DNA of 52,260 nucleotides from a virus: IMG/VR virus record IMGVR_UViG_3300030419_007568, positions 1-52,260 of that record; one strand, written 5' to 3'. A program made the translations under genes and the position numbers. Each line of letters begins with the position of its first letter. Position 1 is the first letter of the stretch. Of the stretch, positions 40,814 to 48,322 are shown piece by piece. The notes below the pieces were generated by a model. It searched no databases, had not been told where the DNA came from, and worked only from the letters and a program-made list of their open reading frames with translations.

Positions 40814-42865
40814 TTATCTCCGCCTTTGTCGTTTTGCTCGTTTAACTTTAGGGCGCTTACTTTTAGCCCTTTTATTGGGGTTGTTTTTTCTTCTTTTGTT
40901 AAAGACGTTATAGGTGTTCGGAGGACCAAACCCAACTCCCCCTGGGGATCCTTCGACGGCTCCGGCACCCATTGTGGTCATTTCTTCAATAGTTGTGTCA
41001 ATATAAGAATTTAGAGCAGTATTGTTATTGCTTACAATATCCCATGCACTCTCAGCTTCTGAAACTAGCAAGTGTTTGGGAATTTTTGATAGAAATCTTT
41101 CTTTTTGATCAGCCGCTATCATATTTCGAAGAGCAGTTCCTCCCATGTTTTTACCACCAATCATCGGAAAAACCATTTCTTCTACATTTACACCGGGATT
41201 ATGCATCTCAGCATAAGACTGCGCTCGGGCATATCTTGTATCGCCAACATCTTTATCGCTTTTCCCGAGGACCACAGTATCTCCTTCAGAAAAAGAATTT
41301 TTATCTGCTATTAAATCATAGACATCCGCAACAGGAGTTTTACCTTCTTGAATTCTAACCTTAATATTTTCATCTTTCATGGTATAAAGATCCCACAGAT
41401 CCTTGGATTGCTCCGCTGTGATTGTAATCTTTGGTTCTATTTCTGAAAAGCGAGGGTTTTTGCCAATAATAACTATAACCTCATCAATGTCGGGAAGGGA
41501 GGATAATTCTTTAGCAAGACCATAATGTCCTGCATGAGGAGGCTTAAATCCTCCTGGCAATAAAGCTACTTTTTTCCCTCTCTGGTCGGTTATAACTTGG
41601 GAATTAAAGTTTATATTTTCTTTAGCTAATTTTTTTGGAGATTTCGGGTACTTGAACATTCCTAATATTTGATTCAAGGGAGCAAAATTCCCAGCAAATT
41701 TATATGTGTGTCCATCATAGTCAAAAACAATTGCTTCAATTGGAGTTGTAATATTTGAAAAATCTTTAATTTTATTCAGATGAAATTGCATTATTTCCAT
41801 GGCGTGGGGGTCTTCTTCGCCTCTAGATTTAATTTCTTCTACTGCCTCTGATAAGTTTTCTTTTAGACGCATGACCTCAGCATCTGTATCGGCAATAAAA
41901 ACACTTTTTAAGCCTTTTAAGATTTCAACCGTAAAATCATGTACTGCCATCTCTATTGGGTGTATTGCTTCTTTGAGTAGCATCTTTTTGTTAGAAATAA
42001 TTGAAGTTAGATCTTGTAAATCTTCCGGACTTAGTCCTTTTTTTAGCGCCTTGAGTCCAATGTTTCCAGGCATTCCTAGGATATATTTTGCTATTCCTTC
42101 TTTTAGATTTTTGGGCAATTCTGCATCTATCCCGTTTAATATGCGAGAAAACATATAATCCTGAATTGTTGAATTATCAGACAACTCCTCTGCCGAAAGG
42201 GTAGAATCTATTTTGGACTTTGCTTCTAGAAGTGGTGCTTTATCTTCTAATTTTTGCAACTGAATAACTGCTCGTCTTGCTAACGAAAAATCATGAGAAC
42301 TTAAGGTATTTTGCATCCTGTCATAAGCGGCATCTAAAGTTTCGAGAGTTCCGTCAGGGATATCGCTTTTTTCTCCTGTTTTTCTATCAAAAATAAAATG
42401 ACCTACATTATGAATTTTTAATGTTTTGCTATCATATTTAATGACATTTGTAGACCCAGGATCATTGGGATCATCGGGAGTGCCTGGGTCCATTACTTCG
42501 GCATTGTACCATATATTGGTGTCTGGTCCGAATATTCTTTGTTTTTCCTCATCAGATAGAGCCTCTGCTGCTTTTTCGAAAGCATCAAATCCGCCTGTAA
42601 ATGCTTTTTCTAACCCGCCTCGACCAGCAAACTTGTTTGCTAATCCAGCAGCGTCAAGACCACCTGTTCTTAAGTTACCTTTATTTCTGGCACCTTTTGC
42701 TTTGCCTTCGGGTATAGAATAGGAAAGAAAAAGATTTTGTCCGTCTACTTTTTCTTCGACATCCAATTCTGCATTAGACGCTGCCTCCATAATTTCTTTC
42801 ATTTTGGCAAAAGTTAAATTTGGATTATCATAAAGATGATCCATGTGTCCTGCAACGCCACCCAT
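40814..42865 (-). CDS. Predicted bifunctional protein: ligase-like adenylation fold plus HxGH nucleotidyltransferase
   Basis: A 683-residue protein. In the N-terminal 400 residues there is a KxDG motif (K39 to G42, EEKVDGQNLFLSY) and later IEAIVFDYDG...YKFAG, which look like motifs I, IV and V of the covalent nucleotidyltransferase (ligase/capping) superfamily. Residues about 430-590 form a second nucleotidyltransferase domain, with HAGH at 444-447 and the GGTALR counterpart of ISSTxxR at 575-580, as in NMNAT/PPAT-like enzymes. The last 30 residues are a Lys/Arg-rich tail. RNA repair, RNA ligation or NAD salvage are possible. The exact reaction is unknown. Confidence 0.7.
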   Translation of the reverse strand: MGGVAGHMDHLYDNPNLTFAKMKEIMEAASNAELDVEEKVDGQNLFLSYSIPEGKAKGARNKGNLRTGGLDAAGLANKFAGRGGLEKAFTGGFDAFEKAAEALSDEEKQRIFGPDTNIWYNAEVMDPGTPDDPNDPGSTNVIKYDSKTLKIHNVGHFIFDRKTGEKSDIPDGTLETLDAAYDRMQNTLSSHDFSLARRAVIQLQKLEDKAPLLEAKSKIDSTLSAEELSDNSTIQDYMFSRILNGIDAELPKNLKEGIAKYILGMPGNIGLKALKKGLSPEDLQDLTSIISNKKMLLKEAIHPIEMAVHDFTVEILKGLKSVFIADTDAEVMRLKENLSEAVEEIKSRGEEDPHAMEIMQFHLNKIKDFSNITTPIEAIVFDYDGHTYKFAGNFAPLNQILGMFKYPKSPKKLAKENINFNSQVITDQRGKKVALLPGGFKPPHAGHYGLAKELSSLPDIDEVIVIIGKNPRFSEIEPKITITAEQSKDLWDLYTMKDENIKVRIQEGKTPVADVYDLIADKNSFSEGDTVVLGKSDKDVGDTRYARAQSYAEMHNPGVNVEEMVFPMIGGKNMGGTALRNMIAADQKERFLSKIPKHLLVSEAESAWDIVSNNNTALNSYIDTTIEEMTTMGAGAVEGSPGGVGFGPPNTYNVFNKRRKNNPNKRAKSKRPKVKRAKRQRRR

Positions 42866-43105
42866 TTACTTTTCCTCTTTGAGTAAATTTAATTCTTCTT
42901 CTAAAGTTTCAATACGTTCATTAAGGGACCTTAATTGTCTCTTTATACCACGAAGATGCTCTTTTGCCAAGGAAATTCTGTTAGTATCTCTTTTGTTTGA
43001 AACACGAATATTACTGACAATATCATAAAGTGCTTGCACTGATGCGGCAGCATCAACCTTTAAATTCTCGTTCATCAGGAACGCTTTTGTTATTTTTCTT
43101 AACAT
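42866..43105 (-). CDS. Small coiled-coil protein
   Basis: A 79-residue, helical, Lys/Glu-rich protein with heptad-like LRSLNERIETLEEELNLL at its C-terminus. It ends exactly where the 683-residue gene begins. No function recognised. Confidence 0.6.
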   Translation of the reverse strand: MLRKITKAFLMNENLKVDAAASVQALYDIVSNIRVSNKRDTNRISLAKEHLRGIKRQLRSLNERIETLEEELNLLKEEK

Positions 43106-43124
43106 TTTAAACCCTCGTTAACAT

Positions 43125-43958
43125 TTATTCTAAGTCGTCGTCAATTATTTTCAGAAACCCATTTTCAACGCCAATTCTCATCTTCGAAGCGTTGCCATCG
43201 GCATCTGTTCCTTGTATAAATAGTTTCGCTCCGGGTATTCCATCACTACCAATTGAGCTTGAAACATAAAGATCGACACTTGAAGAGATAGCACCGTGCG
43301 TACTGTTATATTGGAGTTGGGATATGCCTTGTAGTGTGTTTGCTACACCAGTAGCGGTCAAGAAATAACCGTTGGTATTATTATTAATGGTTACTGCGCC
43401 ACCACCGACACCACCGCCTACATCGCCAATCCTCATTATATTCACCGTTGTGCCAAGGTTTGGAAAAATATTTGCCGTACCATCATCTTCATAAGTGACA
43501 GTAACAGTATCTCCCGCATTTAGGGACAAGACTACACCTGTAGTACTTTCATCAGGATCAGTGGTGGCTGCTGATCCAATTCTCTTTGTGTGTTTAAGTA
43601 CAGCCGAACCCCCAGAAGCTGCGACCTTTACCCTAACATCATACTGAGTCGTAGTAGATACTTTGCATATAAACGTAACCTCTATATAATAATTACCGTC
43701 CTTTTCAACGACAAATGTTCCACCCGAAGCGGTAAAAGTCATATCGGTAGATTCACTATTAGTAGTTAAAGTAGGCGTAGTTCCTTGTTCTGACGTGTTG
43801 AACAAAGTTCTTTCGTTTCCTGATCCAGCATCTGATCCAATAGAGGTAATATCATTAGTTTGTGTTACAGAAATAAATGATGGCTCATCTAAGTTTAGCG
43901 CACCACCCATTCCGTCTTTGATTGGACCTAGAGTTCTTCTAGCAAGATACGGAGCCAT
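43125..43958 (-). CDS. Virion-like beta-rich protein (C1q/TNF-like pattern)
   Basis: A 277-residue, Thr/Gly-rich protein. The middle (about residues 65-180) resembles the C1q/TNF-type jelly-roll seen at the tips of phage fibres: FVVEKDGNYYIEVTFICKV, then GDTVTVTYEDDG. The remainder contains GVGGGAVTINNNTNG and ISSSVDLYVSSSIG segments like those in the fibre gene at 48323-49900. No signal. A tail fibre, neck or head-decoration role is inferred. One base is shared with the next gene. Confidence 0.55.
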   Translation of the reverse strand: MAPYLARRTLGPIKDGMGGALNLDEPSFISVTQTNDITSIGSDAGSGNERTLFNTSEQGTTPTLTTNSESTDMTFTASGGTFVVEKDGNYYIEVTFICKVSTTTQYDVRVKVAASGGSAVLKHTKRIGSAATTDPDESTTGVVLSLNAGDTVTVTYEDDGTANIFPNLGTTVNIMRIGDVGGGVGGGAVTINNNTNGYFLTATGVANTLQGISQLQYNSTHGAISSSVDLYVSSSIGSDGIPGAKLFIQGTDADGNASKMRIGVENGFLKIIDDDLE

Positions 43959-44455
43959 TATTCAGTTGCCTGACCACCAAAATTAAAACCAGCTACCGCT
44001 GTATTTGCACGATCTCTTGGGTAATGTCTAACAACAAATCCATACAACAAAAGCTTGCTATTTGCACTAGCTTTTGCAAAAATATTCGGATTATTATTGG
44101 CTATATCATCATCGCCTGGTTCCGGTGGTTGGTGGGGTATACCAGGCCAAACAAGATTTAAACCAGATTGAGCACCTATTTTTATAATCAATGAAGTTGC
44201 GGTAGCAAAAGAACTATTTCCATCAAAATTTAAATATAAAGAAGCCTCAGTGGTGGAATAATTTGCACACCACAAATATACCTCCTCAATAACCCCCTGA
44301 GAAAGAGTATGTACAGTAGAGGCACCTGTACTTAATTGTATCGCACGCCCCAGAGGAGACCCCGACAAAGGAAACCTAGCACTTCCCTGAGACGCTGCTC
44401 CAACTGCGGCATCCGAAACCACACCAGGGGATGCCGGTCTGTTTCTTGCTCCCAT
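43958..44455 (-). CDS. Small virion-like protein
   Basis: A 165-residue protein with a flexible Ala/Gly/Ser N-terminal region (residues 1-40) and a compact beta-type region (VIEEVYLWCANYST, ASLYLNFDGNSSF). No signal peptide. It overlaps the next virion-like gene by one base. A decoration or fibre-accessory role is inferred from composition and pairing. Confidence 0.55.
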   Translation of the reverse strand: MGARNRPASPGVVSDAAVGAASQGSARFPLSGSPLGRAIQLSTGASTVHTLSQGVIEEVYLWCANYSTTEASLYLNFDGNSSFATATSLIIKIGAQSGLNLVWPGIPHQPPEPGDDDIANNNPNIFAKASANSKLLLYGFVVRHYPRDRANTAVAGFNFGGQATE

Positions 44456-44487
44456 AATTCAACTCCTTGCCTAGTAATTAAATATTA

Positions 44488-45378
44488 TTAAATCCCAAAA
44501 ACTTCATCAAGTTTTGTTTTCATTTTTTGAATCCACAAACGATCAATTTGTGTATCTAATTTTGGATCGTTACCTTTTTCCCACAGAGCCATTTCTCCTT
44601 TGGCAATTGCTTTTTTTAAAAATACTTTGATTGCTACAAGAGGAGAAGATAATCCTACATTTTCTATCATAGGATACCCTGCAAAAATTACTCCGACTAG
44701 TTTGTTGTCTTTGTTGATGATAGGTGATCCGCTTGATCCTGGCTTGGTAGGAATTGTATATATCGAATATCCTTTATTGTGGTACCCTGAAAACTGACCC
44801 TTAAAAATTAAGACTGTTCCTGGCCAATAAAGTCCGTGAGGTGCTGCCATGTTTGTTACAGTTTCTCCCCTTTTTGGCTCCTTATCAGCAACCTTTAATA
44901 CAGGTGGACTCATTAATACATCTGAAACTCTTAGTAAGCACAGGTCAAATCTGTTATTTATATCAATTACTTCAGCATCGTGTTTGAAGCCATTTAAATC
45001 CACAGCCTTGAAAGTAGACCCTTTGTTTAAAACTTTAAACCCTTCAATGTCTTGTTCTTTCGGAATTTTACTCTGACAGGAGTGCCCCGCCGTCAAAACA
45101 TAGGAAAACCCTTGGGTGACCTCGCTATGAAATACATACGCACCAGAGGAAACGTATCTCATTACCGCTGTTTGGCATCTTTTTTCTTTAGTCTCGGCGT
45201 CGATGCCACAACCTTCTAATTCTACCGATTGTTGAATTTGAACAAAAGATTGTCGAGGTAATATTTCTTGTTTTTCACCATTTGTGATCTTAATTGTGGT
45301 ACAACCACTTACACAACTGGTGATACAAAGCATAACAATTATCAGAAACTTGACGTAAAATGATGTTTTTTTGTGCAT
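44488..45378 (-). CDS. Trypsin-like serine protease, predicted lipoprotein
   Basis: A 296-residue protein with an N-terminal signal sequence (basic start, hydrophobic core at residues 9-20) and Cys residues at C22 and C26 that fit a lipobox. The trypsin/HtrA-type triad is complete: H99 in VLTAGHSC, D145 in NRFDLCLLRV and S216 in PGSSGSPI. No PDZ domain is present. It would act in the periplasm or at the outer membrane. The gene starts divergently from the plus-strand exported-protein cassette. It may modify host envelope proteins during infection or release. Confidence 0.8.
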   Translation of the reverse strand: MHKKTSFYVKFLIIVMLCITSCVSGCTTIKITNGEKQEILPRQSFVQIQQSVELEGCGIDAETKEKRCQTAVMRYVSSGAYVFHSEVTQGFSYVLTAGHSCQSKIPKEQDIEGFKVLNKGSTFKAVDLNGFKHDAEVIDINNRFDLCLLRVSDVLMSPPVLKVADKEPKRGETVTNMAAPHGLYWPGTVLIFKGQFSGYHNKGYSIYTIPTKPGSSGSPIINKDNKLVGVIFAGYPMIENVGLSSPLVAIKVFLKKAIAKGEMALWEKGNDPKLDTQIDRLWIQKMKTKLDEVFGI

Positions 45379-45460
45379 AGTATAGTAACTAGATTGATAG
45401 GGGACTAATTATCCTCAGTAAATCAATTACAGTGATTTCAAGAAAGGACTGGATTAATCA

Positions 45461-45715
45461 ATGATAAATAGCATTATGTTGTCAGGGCTATTGCTCTTTT
45501 CAGGACAACCTATTGACTTTCCTCAAGTTTGGCAGAAAATAGAGGGCAAATGGTCCTACGTTGGACAAGTCAAGGAAAAAAACCAAATTTTGGTTTGGAT
45601 AGAAAAGAAAACAAAAACCCCCAATACAAAGATACTTAATAAAGAGATAAAGAAGATGCCTTTCATTACTTTATCACCGACAGGAGAGGTGCTAAATTTA
45701 GAACCTCTCCACTAA
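45461..45715 (+). CDS. Small putative exported protein
   Basis: An 84-residue protein, the first of the only plus-strand genes. Residues 1-16 are hydrophobic (SIMLSGLLLFSG) and could be a short signal sequence. The mature part is Lys-rich with no known motif. A GGA seven bases upstream of the ATG is a weak ribosome site. The intergenic 45379-45460 is shared with the divergent protease gene. Confidence 0.55.
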   Translation: MINSIMLSGLLLFSGQPIDFPQVWQKIEGKWSYVGQVKEKNQILVWIEKKTKTPNTKILNKEIKKMPFITLSPTGEVLNLEPLH

Positions 45716-45730
45716 GGAGTTGTTTTCTAA

Positions 45731-46201
45731 ATGTTTGGTTTTCTTAAGAAACGAGTTACACTTTTAAGCATATTGGCTCTTGTTAGTGCTGTGGGTCTTC
45801 ATTACCAGATTAAAGCCAATAACCTTTATCAAACTGTTTTCCCCAAAGAGTCAACGTACTATACACCCGGTCAGCACGGCAACTGTAAATGGGTTGTTCA
45901 TATTAGTAGCCGCATCACAACTGAGGCTGGAGACAATTCCGCAGCCCAAATTGGCATCCCTGAAGTTATCAAAGACGGATATATTGCCGGTATCTTACAA
46001 AATGGTCCTGGGAATTCTTTGCTTTTTGCTTTCAAACTTCCGACACAGTCCGAAGAATCTCCCCCTATCATAATGACGGCATCTTATAAAAAAGAAAGCC
46101 TACCATTAAAAAAAATTAGATTTCGTGTGTTTAACAGCACAGCGATGAGTATGGTTCTTTATAGTTCTTACGAGGCTTGTGTTGAGGCAACAATGGAATG
46201 A
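45731..46201 (+). CDS. Putative exported or membrane-anchored protein
   Basis: A 156-residue protein. A basic N-terminus (KKR) is followed by a hydrophobic segment (residues 9-25, LLSILALVSAVGLHY), which is either a signal peptide or a membrane anchor. The rest is a polar beta-type domain with two cysteines (GNCKWVVH and YEACVE) that could form a disulphide outside the cytoplasm. Its last codons overlap the lipoprotein gene start (ATGA), so the two are translated together. Confidence 0.6.
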   Translation: MFGFLKKRVTLLSILALVSAVGLHYQIKANNLYQTVFPKESTYYTPGQHGNCKWVVHISSRITTEAGDNSAAQIGIPEVIKDGYIAGILQNGPGNSLLFAFKLPTQSEESPPIIMTASYKKESLPLKKIRFRVFNSTAMSMVLYSSYEACVEATME

Positions 46202-47460
46202 AACGGTTAGTTTTATTTTTTGTGCCCTTAATTTTGATGTCATGTCAAGCTTGTCTCGAAGATGATCAACTGGTGCCGCTTGAGTGCCGCCCAGGACAAA
46301 AGCAAGTGTGCGATCATCATGGGGCAATATTATCTTCACTTAACCCAAACGATATTCCTCAGAAATCGGGCGTATGTAAATATGGATTAAGAACTTGCAG
46401 CTTTGATGGGTGGTCTGAATGTATCGGTGCCGTAGGTCCCGAACCAGAAATCTGTGATGGGCTAGATAATGACTGCGATGCAGCTATTGATAATAACTTT
46501 CCGGAACAGCACCAATTGTGCGGCTTTGTAGAAGGGGCTGACTATGGCGTCGGTATTTGTACGCCGGGGGTCATGAAATGCGATGATGGTAGTCTTTATT
46601 GTGATGGTCATGTTGGACCATCTGAAGAAACCTGTGATGGGTTAGATAATAACTGCGATGGGTCGATTGATGAGGGAGTAGCAAACACAACGGCTATTGT
46701 TTGTTATGACGGACCAGATGGTACAATGGCAGTTGGCGAATGCCGAGCGGGTGTTCGATATTGTCAAGATGGTGGTTTTGATGGACCTTGTGATGGACAG
46801 GTTTTACCTGTTGAAGAAATCTGTGATAATCTTGATAATGATTGTGATGGTGAAGTTGATGAAGGTTTTGATACTCGTGGTGTAGACTTAGTTTTTATAA
46901 TTGATATTTCCGGCTCATTTGAGGATGAGATCACATCAATGATAGAAGGGATCACACCGCTTTTAGACGACCCGATCACGAGCAATTTTCGATTTGGACT
47001 TGCTGTTATAGGTAGACAGAACCAGGGAAACCTTGAACCTCCATTTAGACGCCATTCTGAGATGGTAACTAACTTTGTGGCGGCTGATGAGTTTTTGGAA
47101 TACCTTGAAGCTATGAGACTATTAGAAGATGGAGGAATTGAACCATCTATAGATGTGGCGTTGTGGTCGATGGACGGGACGTACCCTTTTGGTTGGACCC
47201 AAGGGAATCAAAAAGTAATAATATTAATGACGGATGAAATAGCCCAGACTATTGTCAATAACAATGTAGCGCAAGTAAATGCTCATGCTATAGACCAAGG
47301 ATTTGAAATATTTGTTTTTGCTCTTCCCGAGCATCATACTTCATTTATTCAGATGGTAAGAGGGGACCCAGCAAGATTATATACCCCCGCTGTTAATTCA
47401 GAAACGGTCTTCCTTCAAATTAAGCAAATCTTCGAAGATCTTTGTATTGGCAGAAACTAG
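46198..47460 (+). CDS. Lipoprotein with MopE-type repeats and a vWA domain
   Basis: A 420-residue protein. The N-terminal signal ends in a LMSC lipobox (C16). Three MopE-type metal-binding repeats with the pattern C(D/N)xLDNxCD follow, near residues 85-99, 145-159 and 208-223, with cysteine-rich spacers. The C-terminal half is a von Willebrand A domain with the MIDAS motif DISGS (D236, S238, S240) and a later LMTDE acidic residue. It is predicted to sit on the outer membrane and bind calcium or a ligand. Such a mix is usual in delta-type proteobacterial surface proteins and unusual in phage genomes. The gene ends convergently with the minus-strand operon. Confidence 0.85.
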   Translation: MKRLVLFFVPLILMSCQACLEDDQLVPLECRPGQKQVCDHHGAILSSLNPNDIPQKSGVCKYGLRTCSFDGWSECIGAVGPEPEICDGLDNDCDAAIDNNFPEQHQLCGFVEGADYGVGICTPGVMKCDDGSLYCDGHVGPSEETCDGLDNNCDGSIDEGVANTTAIVCYDGPDGTMAVGECRAGVRYCQDGGFDGPCDGQVLPVEEICDNLDNDCDGEVDEGFDTRGVDLVFIIDISGSFEDEITSMIEGITPLLDDPITSNFRFGLAVIGRQNQGNLEPPFRRHSEMVTNFVAADEFLEYLEAMRLLEDGGIEPSIDVALWSMDGTYPFGWTQGNQKVIILMTDEIAQTIVNNNVAQVNAHAIDQGFEIFVFALPEHHTSFIQMVRGDPARLYTPAVNSETVFLQIKQIFEDLCIGRN

Positions 47461-47708
47461 TCGTCAAACTCTTGCACAAAGGGTACCAATCTAGATAGTT
47501 CTTGACAAGTTTCTTCTAAGACTTCTACCATACCTTGCAAACTTTGCAGAGTGTCGGCTTTTGTTCCGGACTCTATTTGATCTTTTATAACTTCAAGTTG
47601 ATTAGAATATTTTGCCCCGTGTCTTCCTAGAATAAAAGTTAAACTCGCCACAGCTAATCTTCTTGTATCGTCTTTGTGAACGGATATCGTAAATGTTTTA
47701 TCACTCAT
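47457..47708 (-). CDS. Small protein of unknown function
   Basis: An 83-residue, mostly helical protein with no recognised motif. Its stop shares four bases (CTAG) with the convergent lipoprotein gene. The start overlaps the stop of the J-domain gene by four bases, so the two are translated together. Confidence 0.6.
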   Translation of the reverse strand: MSDKTFTISVHKDDTRRLAVASLTFILGRHGAKYSNQLEVIKDQIESGTKADTLQSLQGMVEVLEETCQELSRLVPFVQEFDD

Positions 47709-48253
47709 TGAATATCTCCCTTTTTGTTTAATATATACTGTATAATTTCATCTTTTTCACTGTTAGACTTTGCCTGAGCCCATAACCATGCTGATGTTTG
47801 TTTCTTGCTTTTGATTTCTTTCTCTAGGTCGTCTATATTTTTATCTAGTAAAATTATAGTTTTTTGTGAAAGTTCTTGTATTTCTATGCCTATAGTTCCT
47901 GCTATCTCTAATAGTTTTCCTATATCGCTTTCACTATAAGCTTTTGCGGCTTTGGAAAACAAGTCTCCATCACCCCTATCTTTGTCTGGGTGTATTTTCG
48001 AAGCTATTTTTCTATATAACGTTTTCAGGTCTTTGTTTTTTATTTTTGGCACTGGTTGGTTTTCTTTGTGTGGGTTGTCTTCTGTTTGGTTTTTTGTTTG
48101 CAATCCAAAATACGCCTGATAATGTTCAGGATAATGCTCGTCTAGATAAGACCGCATTTCTCCCTCAACAGAAGAGCATATTTCTTCTATTTCCTCTTTT
48201 TCAAGACTTAAATAGGCATACTTTAAGGTCAATTTTTTGATTTTGAAGCGCAT
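47705..48253 (-). CDS. J-domain (DnaJ-like) protein
   Basis: A 182-residue protein. A middle segment has TLYRKIASKIHPDKDRGDGDLFSKAAKAY split around the HPD tripeptide, the residues by which J-domains stimulate Hsp70 ATPase. N- and C-terminal thirds are helical and charged with no zinc fingers. It could recruit the host DnaK to a phage protein, for example in replication or folding. A good ribosome site is not seen. The short gap to the upstream terminator suggests a separate promoter that I cannot place. Confidence 0.75.
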   Translation of the reverse strand: MRFKIKKLTLKYAYLSLEKEEIEEICSSVEGEMRSYLDEHYPEHYQAYFGLQTKNQTEDNPHKENQPVPKIKNKDLKTLYRKIASKIHPDKDRGDGDLFSKAAKAYSESDIGKLLEIAGTIGIEIQELSQKTIILLDKNIDDLEKEIKSKKQTSAWLWAQAKSNSEKDEIIQYILNKKGDIQ

Positions 48254-48263
48254 ATAATAAATA

Positions 48264-48297
48264 GATAAAAAAATAGGGAGCCGAAGCCCCCTATTTT
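48264..48297 (-). terminator. Rho-independent terminator after the fibre gene
   Basis: The minus strand reads AAAATAGGGGGC-TTCG-GCTCCCTATTTTTTT: an AT plus GC stem with a TTCG loop and a T run. It lies just after the fibre gene stop at 48323. The flanking A and T tracts mean it may work in both directions. Confidence 0.8.
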
Positions 48298-48322
48298 AAA
48301 AACCATAATTTTATAAAACTTA

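Noticed and set aside
40814-40968. 55-residue N-terminal extension of the acidic protein
   Set aside because: It lies entirely within the C-terminal end of the 683-residue gene in another frame, which is better supported, so the start at 40803 was used.
43213-43220. TATAAATA on the plus strand inside the 277-residue gene
   Set aside because: It points into a coding region with no plus-strand gene following, so it is probably chance in AT-rich DNA.
45379-45460. Divergent promoters between the protease and the 84-residue gene
   Set aside because: Promoters are expected here, but I could not find a -35/-10 pair with good spacing on either strand.
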